From assembly GCA_019415645.1 (NCBI GenBank), contig DXYV01000002.1, positions 73,874 through 137,873 of the forward strand: a DNA stretch of 64,000 bases, written 5' to 3'. A program made the translations under genes and the position numbers. Positions 8,530 through 16,468 of the stretch are shown here, piece after piece (within the stretch, counting starts at the first letter, position 1; the number at the start of each line of letters is the position of its first letter). This DNA comes from Clostridiales bacterium. GTDB lineage: Bacteria > Bacillota > Clostridia > Oscillospirales > Oscillospiraceae. The notes beneath the pieces were generated by a model. It was given only the letters and a program-made list of their open reading frames with translations, made no database searches and was not told where the DNA came from.

Positions 8530-9510
8530 ATGCCAAAAGGACAAGGGCAGAAACGAAAGCTGCTGGTGCTGCAAAAAACGCTGCTGGAGCGCACGGACGA
8601 GGACCACCCCTTAACTGTGAAGGAACTCATCGACGAGCTGGAGCGGTGGGACATTCAGGCCGAGCGCAAGAGCATTTACGACGATCTGGAGCAGCTACGC
8701 CAGTTTGGCCTGGACGTCCAGAGCCGCAAGGGGAAAACCCCCGGCTGGTACATAGGCGAGCGGACCTTCGAGCTGCCTGAGCTCAAGCTGCTGGTGGACG
8801 CGGTGCAGTCCTCCAAATTTATTACCCGGCGCAAGAGCGACAGCCTGATCTCCAAACTGGAGAGCCTGGCTTCCGTCCATCAGGCCCGCCAGCTCCAGCG
8901 GCAGGTCTATGTATCCGGCCGGGTCAAGACCATGAACGAGAGCATTTACTATAATGTGGACAAGATCCATACCGCCATCCATGGGAACCGGGCCATCACC
9001 TTCCGGTACTTTGAATACAACCGGAACAAGGAGCGGGTGTTCCGCCGGGAGGGAAAGCGGTATCACGTGTCCCCCTACGGGCTGATCTGGGACAACGAAA
9101 ACTATTATCTCACCGGCTGGGACGAGACCAAGCGGGAGATTCGCCACTACCGGGTGGACAAGATGGCGGAGATCACGGTGACGGGGCTGCCGCGGGACAT
9201 GGAGCACGCGGTGGATATGGCCCATTATGCGCAGAAGCACTTCGGCATGTTTTCTGGAAGGGAGGCGGCGGTGCGTCTGCGGTGCCGCGCCTCTCTGGCC
9301 GGGGTGGTTCTGGATCGGTTCGGCTACGATGTGATTCTGGTTCCCGACGGAGAGGATTGGTTCACCGTCACCCTGGATGTGGTGGTGTCGCCCCAGTTCT
9401 GGGGGTGGGTCTTTGGCTTGGGCGAGGGCGTGCAGGTGCTGGGCCCTGAGTGGGCCAGGGCGGAATTTCAGGCCAGGCTGTCGGCTGTGGCGCGGACATA
9501 CGAGACGTAA
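8530..9510 (+). CDS. WYL-domain transcriptional regulator
   Basis: A 326-residue protein with an N-terminal winged-helix DNA-binding region (about residues 1-75, with ERKSIYDDLEQL as the recognition area) and a C-terminal WYL ligand-sensing region. The latter contains VSPYGLIWDNENYYLTGW near residues 180-200. AAAGGAG precedes the ATG by 7-8 bases. Divergent orientation makes it the candidate regulator of the murein-peptide operon; such proteins often sense nucleotides or small ligands. The target is inferred only from position. Confidence 0.85.
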   Translation: MPKGQGQKRKLLVLQKTLLERTDEDHPLTVKELIDELERWDIQAERKSIYDDLEQLRQFGLDVQSRKGKTPGWYIGERTFELPELKLLVDAVQSSKFITRRKSDSLISKLESLASVHQARQLQRQVYVSGRVKTMNESIYYNVDKIHTAIHGNRAITFRYFEYNRNKERVFRREGKRYHVSPYGLIWDNENYYLTGWDETKREIRHYRVDKMAEITVTGLPRDMEHAVDMAHYAQKHFGMFSGREAAVRLRCRASLAGVVLDRFGYDVILVPDGEDWFTVTLDVVVSPQFWGWVFGLGEGVQVLGPEWARAEFQARLSAVARTYET

Positions 9511-9848
9511 AAACCGGAGGACTGGTTGGCCCGGTTTCCGGATTGCTTCTGAGGGAAGGTGCCTCGCAGAGTTCCGCCGCCCACAGGCGGCGGAAGAATT
9601 TACAATGTGTCGTTTCGGGCGACCAGTGCGTCCGAAATGACACATCGCGCGGCGGAGAGAGGGACCGTTTCGACAGAAACCGAGCTCGATCCGCCGCGAA
9701 GCTTTCCGTCTGGAAAGGCACAGCCTTTCCGGACGGAGGTGGGCGGGAGCGGCTGGAATAAGGCCGGTCCCGCCGTTTGTTGTTTGCCGTTTGCTGTTTA
9801 AGGTTGGGCCTTCACGGCAATACTGAAGGAAAACCGTGAAAGCGAGCG
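9511..9848. repeat. Gene-free stretch with four successive hairpins
   Basis: No convincing gene is present. Four stem-loops occur in tandem. Arms 9572-9581/9586-9595 are 10 perfect pairs. Arms 9606-9618/9632-9644 are 13 pairs with one G-T. Arms 9667-9671/9676-9680 are 5 pairs. Arms 9706-9719/9723-9736 are 14 pairs with one G-T and a 3-base loop. The density suggests an extragenic repeat element or a structured RNA. The first hairpin could also serve as terminator for the WYL gene, though it lacks a T-run. Confidence 0.6.
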
Positions 9849-11435
9849 ATGCCAACCATGAAAGCCATCGTATTGGCCGGCGGGAGCGGAAGCCGGCTGT
9901 TTCCCATCTCCTGCGGGCAGTCCAAGGCGGCGGTCTCCCTTCTGGGACGGCCGGTGCTGGCCTGGACCGCCGACCGCCTGCGGGCGGCCGGTGTGGACGG
10001 GCTGATCGTGACCCTGGCCCGGGGTATGGAGCCGCCCAGACCGGAGGAGCTCTCCCTGCCGGTGTCAGTCCAGTGGGAGGATACGCCCCTGGGCTCCGCC
10101 GGCGCGGTGCGCGCCTGCGCCGAACAGATTGGGGAAGAGGACTTCTGGGTGGTCTGCGGGGATGTGGTGTGGGACTTCGACCTGTCCGCCCTGCGGGAGA
10201 GTCACCGCCGTCTCCGGCCGCCGGCGACCCTGGCCCTCTGCCACAGCGAGACCCCGCAGCGCTACGGGGTGGCGGCGGCCGACCGGGAGGGGCGGGTGAC
10301 CTCATTCCAGGAAAAGCCGTCGCTGGAGCAGTGCGCCGCCACGACGGTGAACACCGGGATCATGCTGTGTTCGCCGGAGCTGTTTTCCTGGCTGCGGGCG
10401 GAGGACCGGGACCTGGGCGGCGAGGTATTGCCCCGGCTGGCCCGGGCGAATGCGCTGTGGGCGGTGGCCGTGGAGGGCTACTGGAGAGACCTGGGGACGC
10501 CGGAGGATTACCTGCAGGGCTGCGCCGACCTGCTGAGCGGCAAATGCCGGACCGACCGGAGGGCAGAGCCCATCCGGCCCGGAGTCTGGAGTGACTCGCC
10601 GATTCCCGAGGGGGTAGAGCTGGTGCCGCCCTGCCAGATCGGGCGGGGCGTGACCCTGGGGCGTGGGAGTCTGGTGGGGCCGCATGTCTGCCTGGAGGAC
10701 GGCGTATCCATCGGCGACCACAGCCTGGTCCAGCGCAGTGTGCTCCAGGCGGGCGTGACCGTGGGCAGCCGCGCCACCCTCTACGGGGCCGTGGTCTGCG
10801 CCGGTGCGTCGCTGGGGCACTACACGGTGCTCAACGAGGGGTCAGTCGTGGGCGCGGACGCGCAGGTGGGTGAGAACGGGATTCTGATGGAGGGGGTACA
10901 GGTGGGGCCCGGCCTGACAGTCCCACCCTCTGTCCGGCTGACCCAGAGCCTGCGGGAGCCGGAGCAAGCGGCCGCACCGTCCGCCGCGGCCCGACCGGAG
11001 CCTGTGCTGACGGTGGAGGACCTGCTGGCCCTGGGCCGGCGGTTGGGCCGATGCGGCACGGTGGGCGTGGGCGGCGCGGGATTCCGGGGGCTGCTGCTGG
11101 CCCGGGCCCTGGGCTGCGGCGCAGCCGCCGAGGGGGGCGCGGTCCTCTTTCACGACGGCACCCGGCCGGAACAGGCCGCCTGGCTGGCCCGCTACTACGG
11201 GTGGCCCGTATCGGCCTTTCTGGATGAGACGGGCGGCGTCTACCTGTTCAACGAGGCGGGGGAGACGCTGACCCAGCTGCCGGAGGACCAGCCCCAGGAG
11301 GAGGGAAGCTGGGACCTGCTGGCGGGAGCCTCCGCCTCCTATCAGGCCGCGCTGGCCCAGGCACAGGCGGAGGAACGGGACCGCCTGCTGGCCTGCGGCG
11401 CCTTTCAGCCGAAAAAAGGGCTGTACTTTTTGTAA
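9849..11435 (+). CDS. Sugar-phosphate nucleotidyltransferase with hexapeptide-repeat domain and extra C-terminal module
   Basis: Residues 1-230 form a nucleotidyltransferase domain with the glycine-rich NTP site LAGGSGSRLFP (9-19) and the GD of VVCGDV as metal-binding site. Residues about 240-360 show left-handed beta-helix hexapeptide character (IGRGVTLGRGSLVGPHV and similar). The last 140 residues contain GVGGAGFRGLLLARALG and HDGTRPEQAAWLARYYGW, which could be a reduced phosphohexomutase-like module as in nucleotidyltransferase-mutase fusions; this is uncertain. Likely role: making an NDP-sugar (GDP-mannose or NDP-glucose type) for envelope polysaccharide. The start could also be the ATG 9 bases downstream; no strong ribosome site favours either. 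Confidence 0.78.
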   Translation: MPTMKAIVLAGGSGSRLFPISCGQSKAAVSLLGRPVLAWTADRLRAAGVDGLIVTLARGMEPPRPEELSLPVSVQWEDTPLGSAGAVRACAEQIGEEDFWVVCGDVVWDFDLSALRESHRRLRPPATLALCHSETPQRYGVAAADREGRVTSFQEKPSLEQCAATTVNTGIMLCSPELFSWLRAEDRDLGGEVLPRLARANALWAVAVEGYWRDLGTPEDYLQGCADLLSGKCRTDRRAEPIRPGVWSDSPIPEGVELVPPCQIGRGVTLGRGSLVGPHVCLEDGVSIGDHSLVQRSVLQAGVTVGSRATLYGAVVCAGASLGHYTVLNEGSVVGADAQVGENGILMEGVQVGPGLTVPPSVRLTQSLREPEQAAAPSAAARPEPVLTVEDLLALGRRLGRCGTVGVGGAGFRGLLLARALGCGAAAEGGAVLFHDGTRPEQAAWLARYYGWPVSAFLDETGGVYLFNEAGETLTQLPEDQPQEEGSWDLLAGASASYQAALAQAQAEERDRLLACGAFQPKKGLYFL

Positions 11436-11745
11436 AGATTGTGCTATACTATTACGAACTGACCGCGTAGAGCCCCCGGAACACCGGGTGCGGCTCCGCT
11501 TGGATTTGGCGTAAAGCGCCGGGTTTGGCGCTTGCATAGAGGCAGACAGTGACACAGGGCACAGGGAACCAGGGGCGCGCTCCGCACCCATCTGTCCGGC
11601 GTAGCAGGGCCGGAACAGGGGCGCGGGGGCCCCTTCTCTCCGTGCGCCCATTTTTCCCGCGCGGCCTGGCCCGTCGGGCCGCCGCGCCGTCTGCCGGATA
11701 CATACGCACAACGTATTGAAACGACAATTGGAAAAAGGAGTATTT
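11436..11745. other. Long GC-rich leader ahead of RNase J
   Basis: This 310-base gap holds no supported gene. It starts with an extended -10 promoter and then shows structured sequence: a 7-pair hairpin at 11514-11533 and a bulged 12-pair hairpin at 11659-11687. A near-identical 14-base direct repeat lies at 11565-11579 and 11612-11625. It probably forms a structured 5' leader of the RNase J mRNA. Confidence 0.5.
11442..11450 (+). promoter_or_regulatory. Extended -10 promoter upstream of RNase J
   Basis: TGCTATACT matches an extended -10 element (TG-N-TATACT). The -35 region 17 bases upstream is weak. Transcription would begin near 11457, about 290 bases before the RNase J start, immediately after the preceding gene. 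Confidence 0.5.
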
Positions 11746-13404
11746 ATGGCAGAAAAACTGAAAATTATTTCCCTGGGCGGTCTGAATGAGATCGGAAAGA
11801 ACCTGACCGTCTACGAGTATGGCAACGACATCATCGTGGTGGACGTGGGCATGGGCTTTCCGGATGACGATATGTACGGAATCGACGTGGTCATTCCGGA
11901 TTTCACCTACCTCATCAAGAATCAGGACCGAATCCGGGGCATCTTCATCACCCACGGCCACGAGGACCACATCGGCGCCATTCCCTATCTGATGCGGGAG
12001 ATCAACGCGCCCATCTACGCCACCCGCATGACCGCCGGCCTGATCAAGCTCAAGCTGGAGGAGCACCGCCTGCTCAACAAGGTGAAAATGATCACCTGTG
12101 AGGCAGGGGAGACCATCCGGGCCGGACGCTTTACCGTGGAGTTCATCCACACCAACCATTCCATCGCCGACGCGGTCTCCTTCGCCATCAAGTGCCCGGT
12201 GGGCACGGTGGTCCACACCGGCGATTTCAAGATCGACCCCACGCCCATCCAGGGCGGCATGGTGGACCTGGCCCGATTCGGCGAACTGGGCAAGGAGGGC
12301 GTGCTGGCCCTGCTGTGCGACTCCACCAACGTGGAGCGGCCCGGCTTTACCAAGAGCGAGCGGTCGGTGGGCGCCTCCTTCGACGCACTGTTCCGGGGCT
12401 GTGAGAGCCGCATCATCGTTACCACCTTCGCCTCCAACATCGACCGTATCCAGCAGATTATCAACGTGGCCGCCAAGTACGGCCGCAAGGTGGCCATTAC
12501 CGGCCGGTCCATGGAGAACGCGCTGAAGGTGTCCACGGAGCTGGGCTATATGAACGTGCCCGAGGGCATCCTGATGGACCTGGCCCATATCAAGTCCCTG
12601 CCCAAGAACAAGGTGTGCATCATCACCACCGGCAGCCAGGGCGAGGCTATGTCCGCCCTGACCCGCATGGCCTTCAACACCCACCGTCAGGTGGAGATTC
12701 AGGCCGGCGACCGGGTCATCATCTCGGCCTCCGCCATCCCCGGCAACGAGAATTCCGTGGGCAGCGTCATCAACGAGCTCTACCGCAAGGACGCCGAGGT
12801 GGTCAACGAGCGGGAGCTGCCCCTCCACGTCTCCGGCCACGCCTGCCAGGAGGAGCTGAAGATCATCCACGCCCTGGTCAAGCCCAAGTTCTTCATTCCC
12901 GTCCACGGCGAGCAGCGGCACCTGAAGACCCACGCCAAGCTGGCCCGGGAGATGGGCATGGACCCGCGCAATATCGTCATTTCCGATGTGGGCAAAGTCA
13001 TCGAGCTCACCCCCAAGACGATCAAGCTCAATGGGACGGTCCCGGCGGGCAAGGTGTTCGTGGACGGCTACGGTGTGGGCGATGTGGGCAGCGTGGTGCT
13101 GCGCGACCGCAAGCACCTGGCCGAGGACGGCATGATCGTGGTGGTGGCCTCCATGTCCAGCGAGACCGGGGACCTGGTCTCCGGACCGGACATCATCACC
13201 CGGGGCTTTGTCTATGTGAAGGAGTCCGAGGGCCTGATGGAGGAGCTGCGCCAGGTGGCGGTGACCGCCCTGGAGCGCTGCCACGACCGGGGCATCCGGG
13301 ACTGGAGCTCCATCAAGGGCGAGATCAAGAACGATCTGTCCGGCTTCCTCTATAAGAAAACCAAGCGCAATCCCATGATTCTGCCGGTTATCATGGAAAT
13401 TTAA
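11746..13404 (+). CDS. rnj: Ribonuclease J
   Basis: A metallo-beta-lactamase/beta-CASP ribonuclease of 552 residues, the usual length for RNase J. It has the zinc-binding motif HGHEDH at residues 70-75 and further conserved His/Asp positions in VVHTGDFKID. The beta-CASP region includes GSQGEAMSAL, and a C-terminal domain follows after about residue 450. The start MAEKLKIISL is preferred over an in-frame ATG 30 bases earlier because AAAGGAG sits 6 bases before it. In Firmicutes RNase J carries out 5'-3' exonucleolytic and endonucleolytic mRNA decay and rRNA maturation. J1 versus J2 cannot be decided, though only one is visible here. Confidence 0.96.
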   Translation: MAEKLKIISLGGLNEIGKNLTVYEYGNDIIVVDVGMGFPDDDMYGIDVVIPDFTYLIKNQDRIRGIFITHGHEDHIGAIPYLMREINAPIYATRMTAGLIKLKLEEHRLLNKVKMITCEAGETIRAGRFTVEFIHTNHSIADAVSFAIKCPVGTVVHTGDFKIDPTPIQGGMVDLARFGELGKEGVLALLCDSTNVERPGFTKSERSVGASFDALFRGCESRIIVTTFASNIDRIQQIINVAAKYGRKVAITGRSMENALKVSTELGYMNVPEGILMDLAHIKSLPKNKVCIITTGSQGEAMSALTRMAFNTHRQVEIQAGDRVIISASAIPGNENSVGSVINELYRKDAEVVNERELPLHVSGHACQEELKIIHALVKPKFFIPVHGEQRHLKTHAKLAREMGMDPRNIVISDVGKVIELTPKTIKLNGTVPAGKVFVDGYGVGDVGSVVLRDRKHLAEDGMIVVVASMSSETGDLVSGPDIITRGFVYVKESEGLMEELRQVAVTALERCHDRGIRDWSSIKGEIKNDLSGFLYKKTKRNPMILPVIMEI

Positions 13405-13414
13405 GCATAACAGC

Positions 13415-13456
13415 AAAGCAGGCCCCCTTCCGCTCAGGCGGAAGGGGGCCTGCTTT
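13415..13456. terminator. Bidirectional terminator between RNase J and the BIG2 protein gene
   Basis: A perfect 19-base-pair stem (13415-13433 with 13438-13456) with a TCAG loop stands between convergent genes. Flanking A and T bases allow it to act in both directions. Confidence 0.9.
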
Positions 13457-13461
13457 CTTGT

Positions 13462-14631
13462 TTAGTTGCAGCGGACGATGCAGGTGGCGGTATTGCCGCT
13501 GGAATCCCGGGCGGTGATGGTACACTGGCCGGAACCCACCTTGGTCACGGTGCCGTTGGCGTCTACCGAGGCCACCGAGGCGTCGCTGGTGGACCAGGTC
13601 ACCGAACCGGAGGCGCCTGTCACCTCAAAGGTGTAGGAGGGCCAGGTATCGTTGAGTGTGAAGTCCTCCCGGCTGAGGGTCAGAGATCCGGAGGAGGGGG
13701 AAGTGGAGGAGGAAGGAGACTCAGAGGAGGTGGTTCCGCTGGAGACCGTGCTGATGACCCGGCAGGTGTGGGTCACGCCGCCAGGCAGCGTGGCGGTGAT
13801 GGTGGCGCTGCCCCGGCCCACAGCGGTGACCAGTCCGGTTTCGTCCACCGTGACCACACTGGTGTCCGAGGAGGACCAGGTGATGGTGCCGGTGGAACCG
13901 GCGGGTATCAGCGTAGCGTTGATTTGGACCGGATCGGGGTAGCGGTCGCTGATGGTAAATTCCGTCTTATCCAGAGTAAATCCGGTGGCCGTCTGTTCGG
14001 CGGGCACGGTTTCGGACGGGGACTGGCTGGCATCGGGGTCGTCCGTGGGCGAAAGGGTGCTGTCCGGGTCACTGGAGGGAGAGGGAGAAACGCTGTCGCT
14101 GGGCGAGACAGAAGTGGTATTGTTGGAATCTGCCGGCGTGCTGGGCGAACCGCGGGTGACCATGGGGACGATGACCAGCGTCACGATCAGAATGGCGGCC
14201 ACAAAAAGCACGGCGGAAAAGACGTAGCTGGCCACGCGGGAGGGGCTGATTCCCCATTCGTCCGATGCCAGACGTTTGCCGCCCCGGGCATGGCGGTCAT
14301 CCTCATAGCGGTCGTCCTCGTCAAAGACGTCGCCGCCGTCGAATACGTAATCGTCGTCCTCCTGCCGCGGGCGGGAGCGGGTGGCCACACGGCCGGTATC
14401 CTCCAGCCGTCCGGTGTCCTCCAGGCGGCGGCCGCCCTGGTTCCGGACGCGGCCGGTATCGCTCAGCCGTTCGGCGTCCCGGAGACGGCCGGTTTGGAAG
14501 GATTGGGTGTAAGCGGTTTTATCGGGGCGGGCCCCGCAAAAGGGACAGCGCTTATAGGTCGCGCTGTAATCCTCGTCACAGTTTTCGCAATGAATCAGCT
14601 CGCTGCGGCTGCCAGGAACTTTTCGAGCCAT
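13462..14631 (-). CDS. Zinc-ribbon membrane protein with two extracellular BIG2 (Ig-like) domains
   Basis: 389 residues of unknown function. The cytoplasmic N-terminus has a zinc ribbon with Cys15, Cys18, Cys29 and Cys32. Near-repeats of the pattern RL-x-DTGR follow (residues about 48-82), then an acidic stretch. One transmembrane helix spans about 133-158. A Ser/Thr/Pro/Asp-rich linker and two BIG2-type domains lie outside (about 218-295 and 315-389), each with the typical WSTSDASVASVDANG pattern. AGGAGG precedes the ATG by 8 bases. The topology suggests an envelope protein or wall-binding sensor, but nothing in the neighbourhood reveals its job. Confidence 0.72.
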   Translation of the reverse strand: MARKVPGSRSELIHCENCDEDYSATYKRCPFCGARPDKTAYTQSFQTGRLRDAERLSDTGRVRNQGGRRLEDTGRLEDTGRVATRSRPRQEDDDYVFDGGDVFDEDDRYEDDRHARGGKRLASDEWGISPSRVASYVFSAVLFVAAILIVTLVIVPMVTRGSPSTPADSNNTTSVSPSDSVSPSPSSDPDSTLSPTDDPDASQSPSETVPAEQTATGFTLDKTEFTISDRYPDPVQINATLIPAGSTGTITWSSSDTSVVTVDETGLVTAVGRGSATITATLPGGVTHTCRVISTVSSGTTSSESPSSSTSPSSGSLTLSREDFTLNDTWPSYTFEVTGASGSVTWSTSDASVASVDANGTVTKVGSGQCTITARDSSGNTATCIVRCN

Positions 14632-14685
14632 GTGGCTTACCTCCTATATCATCGGTTCGGACAGGCTTCGTCCGGATACAGTGTT

Positions 14686-14714
14686 AGTTTACACGGTTTG
14701 ACCAATGCCGTCAA
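14686..14714 (-). promoter_or_regulatory. Promoter of the BIG2 protein gene
   Basis: On the minus strand TTGACG (14714-14709) and TAAACT (14691-14686) are separated by 17 bases, giving a start near 14680, about 50 bases before the ATG. Confidence 0.6.
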
Positions 14715-14767
14715 TCTTTTTCAAAACTTATGTCTACCAAAAATTTTCCCGTCTAGGCGGAAAGCTC

Positions 14768-14796
14768 TTGCGGCTTTGACGCGGCGGCATTATAAT
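14768..14796 (+). promoter_or_regulatory. Promoter of the AAA ATPase gene
   Basis: TTGCGG (14768-14773) and TATAAT (14791-14796) are 17 bases apart. The predicted transcript start near 14803 falls inside the GGAAAGGA ribosome site, so the leader would be very short. Confidence 0.5.
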
Positions 14797-14819
14797 GAGG
14801 CGGAAAGGACGTGTTCCCA

Positions 14820-16304
14820 TTGAAGCATTCCATGACGGCGGCCGCCGTCCATAAGCAATATGACGAGGGTATTTCCGCCTTCCGGCGCCACATCGCCGAT
14901 CCCGCCCTGCGGGTGCTGTTCAACCGCTCGGTGGACCCCTTTATGCGCTCCTGCGCCCTGGGCGTGTGGCAGAAGGACGGGGGCCTGACCCCCCGGCATG
15001 TGGAGTATTACAACGCCATTTACTGCAAAGGCAATCCGGTGCCCACGATTTTGTACTGGGAACTGTCCACGCAGGTGGGCGAATACCCCGGGTTTGCCTT
15101 GCCCGGCTTTTTCCGCAAGCTGGTGGAATATGATTTGAAAAACGGCAAGAGCGTCAGCCGGCGTTTTGTGGACGTATTCACGCTGATGCTCCTGCTCTTT
15201 GCAGCGGCGGACGACGTGGTCAGCGAGGCGGAGGCGGGCTTTGTCAACGCCTGCGCGGATTCCATGAACGCCTATTGCGACAAGGCGGGAGTCAAGGGCG
15301 GAAAGACGCCGCTGGTCGTGCAGGATTTTGTCACCCGCAAGCCGGACGGCGCGCCCGTGCAGCACGGCGGACCGGAGGAAGATCAGGAGATCCCGGCCGC
15401 CCAGGGGGTGGGAAACGCCCAGGAGGAGAGCCAGGCCGAGGAACAGCAGGAGCCGGAGCAGTCCCTGGAGGAGCTGCTGGCCGAGCTGGACAGCCTGTGC
15501 GGGCTGGAGAAGGTCAAGGCGGACGTAAAAAGCCTGATCAACCTGGTGAAGGTGCGCAAGCTGCGCCAGGAGGCCGGCCTGCCCGTGCCGCCCATGTCCC
15601 TGCACCTGGTGTTCCTGGGCAATCCGGGCACCGGCAAGACCACCGTGGCCCGGCTGCTGGCAAAGATCTACCACGCCATCGGCGTGCTGTCCAAGGGACA
15701 GCTGGTGGAGGTGGACCGCTCCGGCCTGGTGGCCGGGTTTGTGGGGCAGACCGCCCTGAAAACCAATGAGGCGATCCAAAAGGCGCTGGGAGGCGTGCTC
15801 TTTATCGACGAGGCCTACGCCCTGGCCAACCAGGACAACCCGAACGATTTCGGCAAGGAGGCCATCGAGACCCTGCTCAAGGGCATGGAGGACCACCGGG
15901 CGGACCTGATCGTGATTGTGGCGGGGTACACGGAGCTGATGGACCGGTTCATCCACGCCAATCCGGGACTGGAGAGCCGCTTCAACAAGTATTTCTATTT
16001 TGACGACTATACCGGCGAACAGCTGATGGAAATTTTCCAGGCCATGTGCCGGAAAAATGGTTATACCCTGAGCGAGGGTACGAAGAAGGCGGCCGCCGAG
16101 GCGTTCCAGACCATGTACCAGCAGCGGGACGAGAACTTCGGCAACGCCCGGGACGTGCGCAACATCTTCGAGCGGGCCATCGCCCGCCAGGCCGACCGGG
16201 TGGCGGCCATGGAGAATCCCACCAGGGAACACCTGATGGAGCTGACTGAGGACGACCTGGAGCTGGTGGACGACGCGGCCCCGGAATCTGCCCCGGAGAA
16301 CTGA
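14820..16304 (+). CDS. CbxX/SpoVK-type AAA+ ATPase
   Basis: About 494 residues. An N-terminal 160-residue helical region of unknown function (with FTLMLLLFAAADDVVSEAE, resembling a TerB-like acidic module) is followed by a Gln/Glu-rich linker and a AAA+ domain. Walker A GNPGTGKT is at 267-274 and Walker B VLFIDE at 326-331; the pore-type region and LESRFNKYFYFDDY mark the CbxX/CfxQ/SpoVK class. The TTG at 14820 has GGAAAGGA 10 bases upstream. GTG at 14811 is too close to that site and ATG at 14832 is also possible. Relatives include Rubisco activases and a sporulation protein, but no specific partner is evident here. Confidence 0.82.
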   Translation: MKHSMTAAAVHKQYDEGISAFRRHIADPALRVLFNRSVDPFMRSCALGVWQKDGGLTPRHVEYYNAIYCKGNPVPTILYWELSTQVGEYPGFALPGFFRKLVEYDLKNGKSVSRRFVDVFTLMLLLFAAADDVVSEAEAGFVNACADSMNAYCDKAGVKGGKTPLVVQDFVTRKPDGAPVQHGGPEEDQEIPAAQGVGNAQEESQAEEQQEPEQSLEELLAELDSLCGLEKVKADVKSLINLVKVRKLRQEAGLPVPPMSLHLVFLGNPGTGKTTVARLLAKIYHAIGVLSKGQLVEVDRSGLVAGFVGQTALKTNEAIQKALGGVLFIDEAYALANQDNPNDFGKEAIETLLKGMEDHRADLIVIVAGYTELMDRFIHANPGLESRFNKYFYFDDYTGEQLMEIFQAMCRKNGYTLSEGTKKAAAEAFQTMYQQRDENFGNARDVRNIFERAIARQADRVAAMENPTREHLMELTEDDLELVDDAAPESAPEN

Positions 16305-16305
16305 A

Positions 16306-16348
16306 AAACCGCCGCCGGCCGCCCAATCCGGGTAGCCGGCGGCGGTTT
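16306..16348 (+). terminator. Intrinsic terminator after the AAA ATPase gene
   Basis: A perfect 14-base-pair stem (16306-16319 with 16335-16348), 15-base loop, followed by a short T-rich tail. It directly follows the stop codon. Confidence 0.8.
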
Positions 16349-16386
16349 CTGCTGGCCGGAGGACGGAAAATTGCGGAGGGGGTTCG

Positions 16387-16415
16387 TTGACATCCCTATG
16401 CCCTTCGTGTAAAAT
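16387..16415 (+). promoter_or_regulatory. Strong sigma-A promoter of metY
   Basis: A consensus -35 TTGACA (16387-16392) and TAAAAT (16410-16415) are separated by exactly 17 bases. The leader of about 46 bases carries a 7-pair hairpin (16429-16435/16442-16448) shortly before the ribosome site. No SAM-riboswitch or T-box consensus was recognised. Confidence 0.85.
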
Positions 16416-16468
16416 AAATCTATTGAGCGGCTGCCAAAGGCGGCAGCCCCGGAAAGGACGAAGCGACC

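Noticed and set aside
11452..13416. A 654-codon minus-strand frame across RNase J
   Set aside because: It is the antisense shadow of RNase J with no ribosome site and no recognisable domain.
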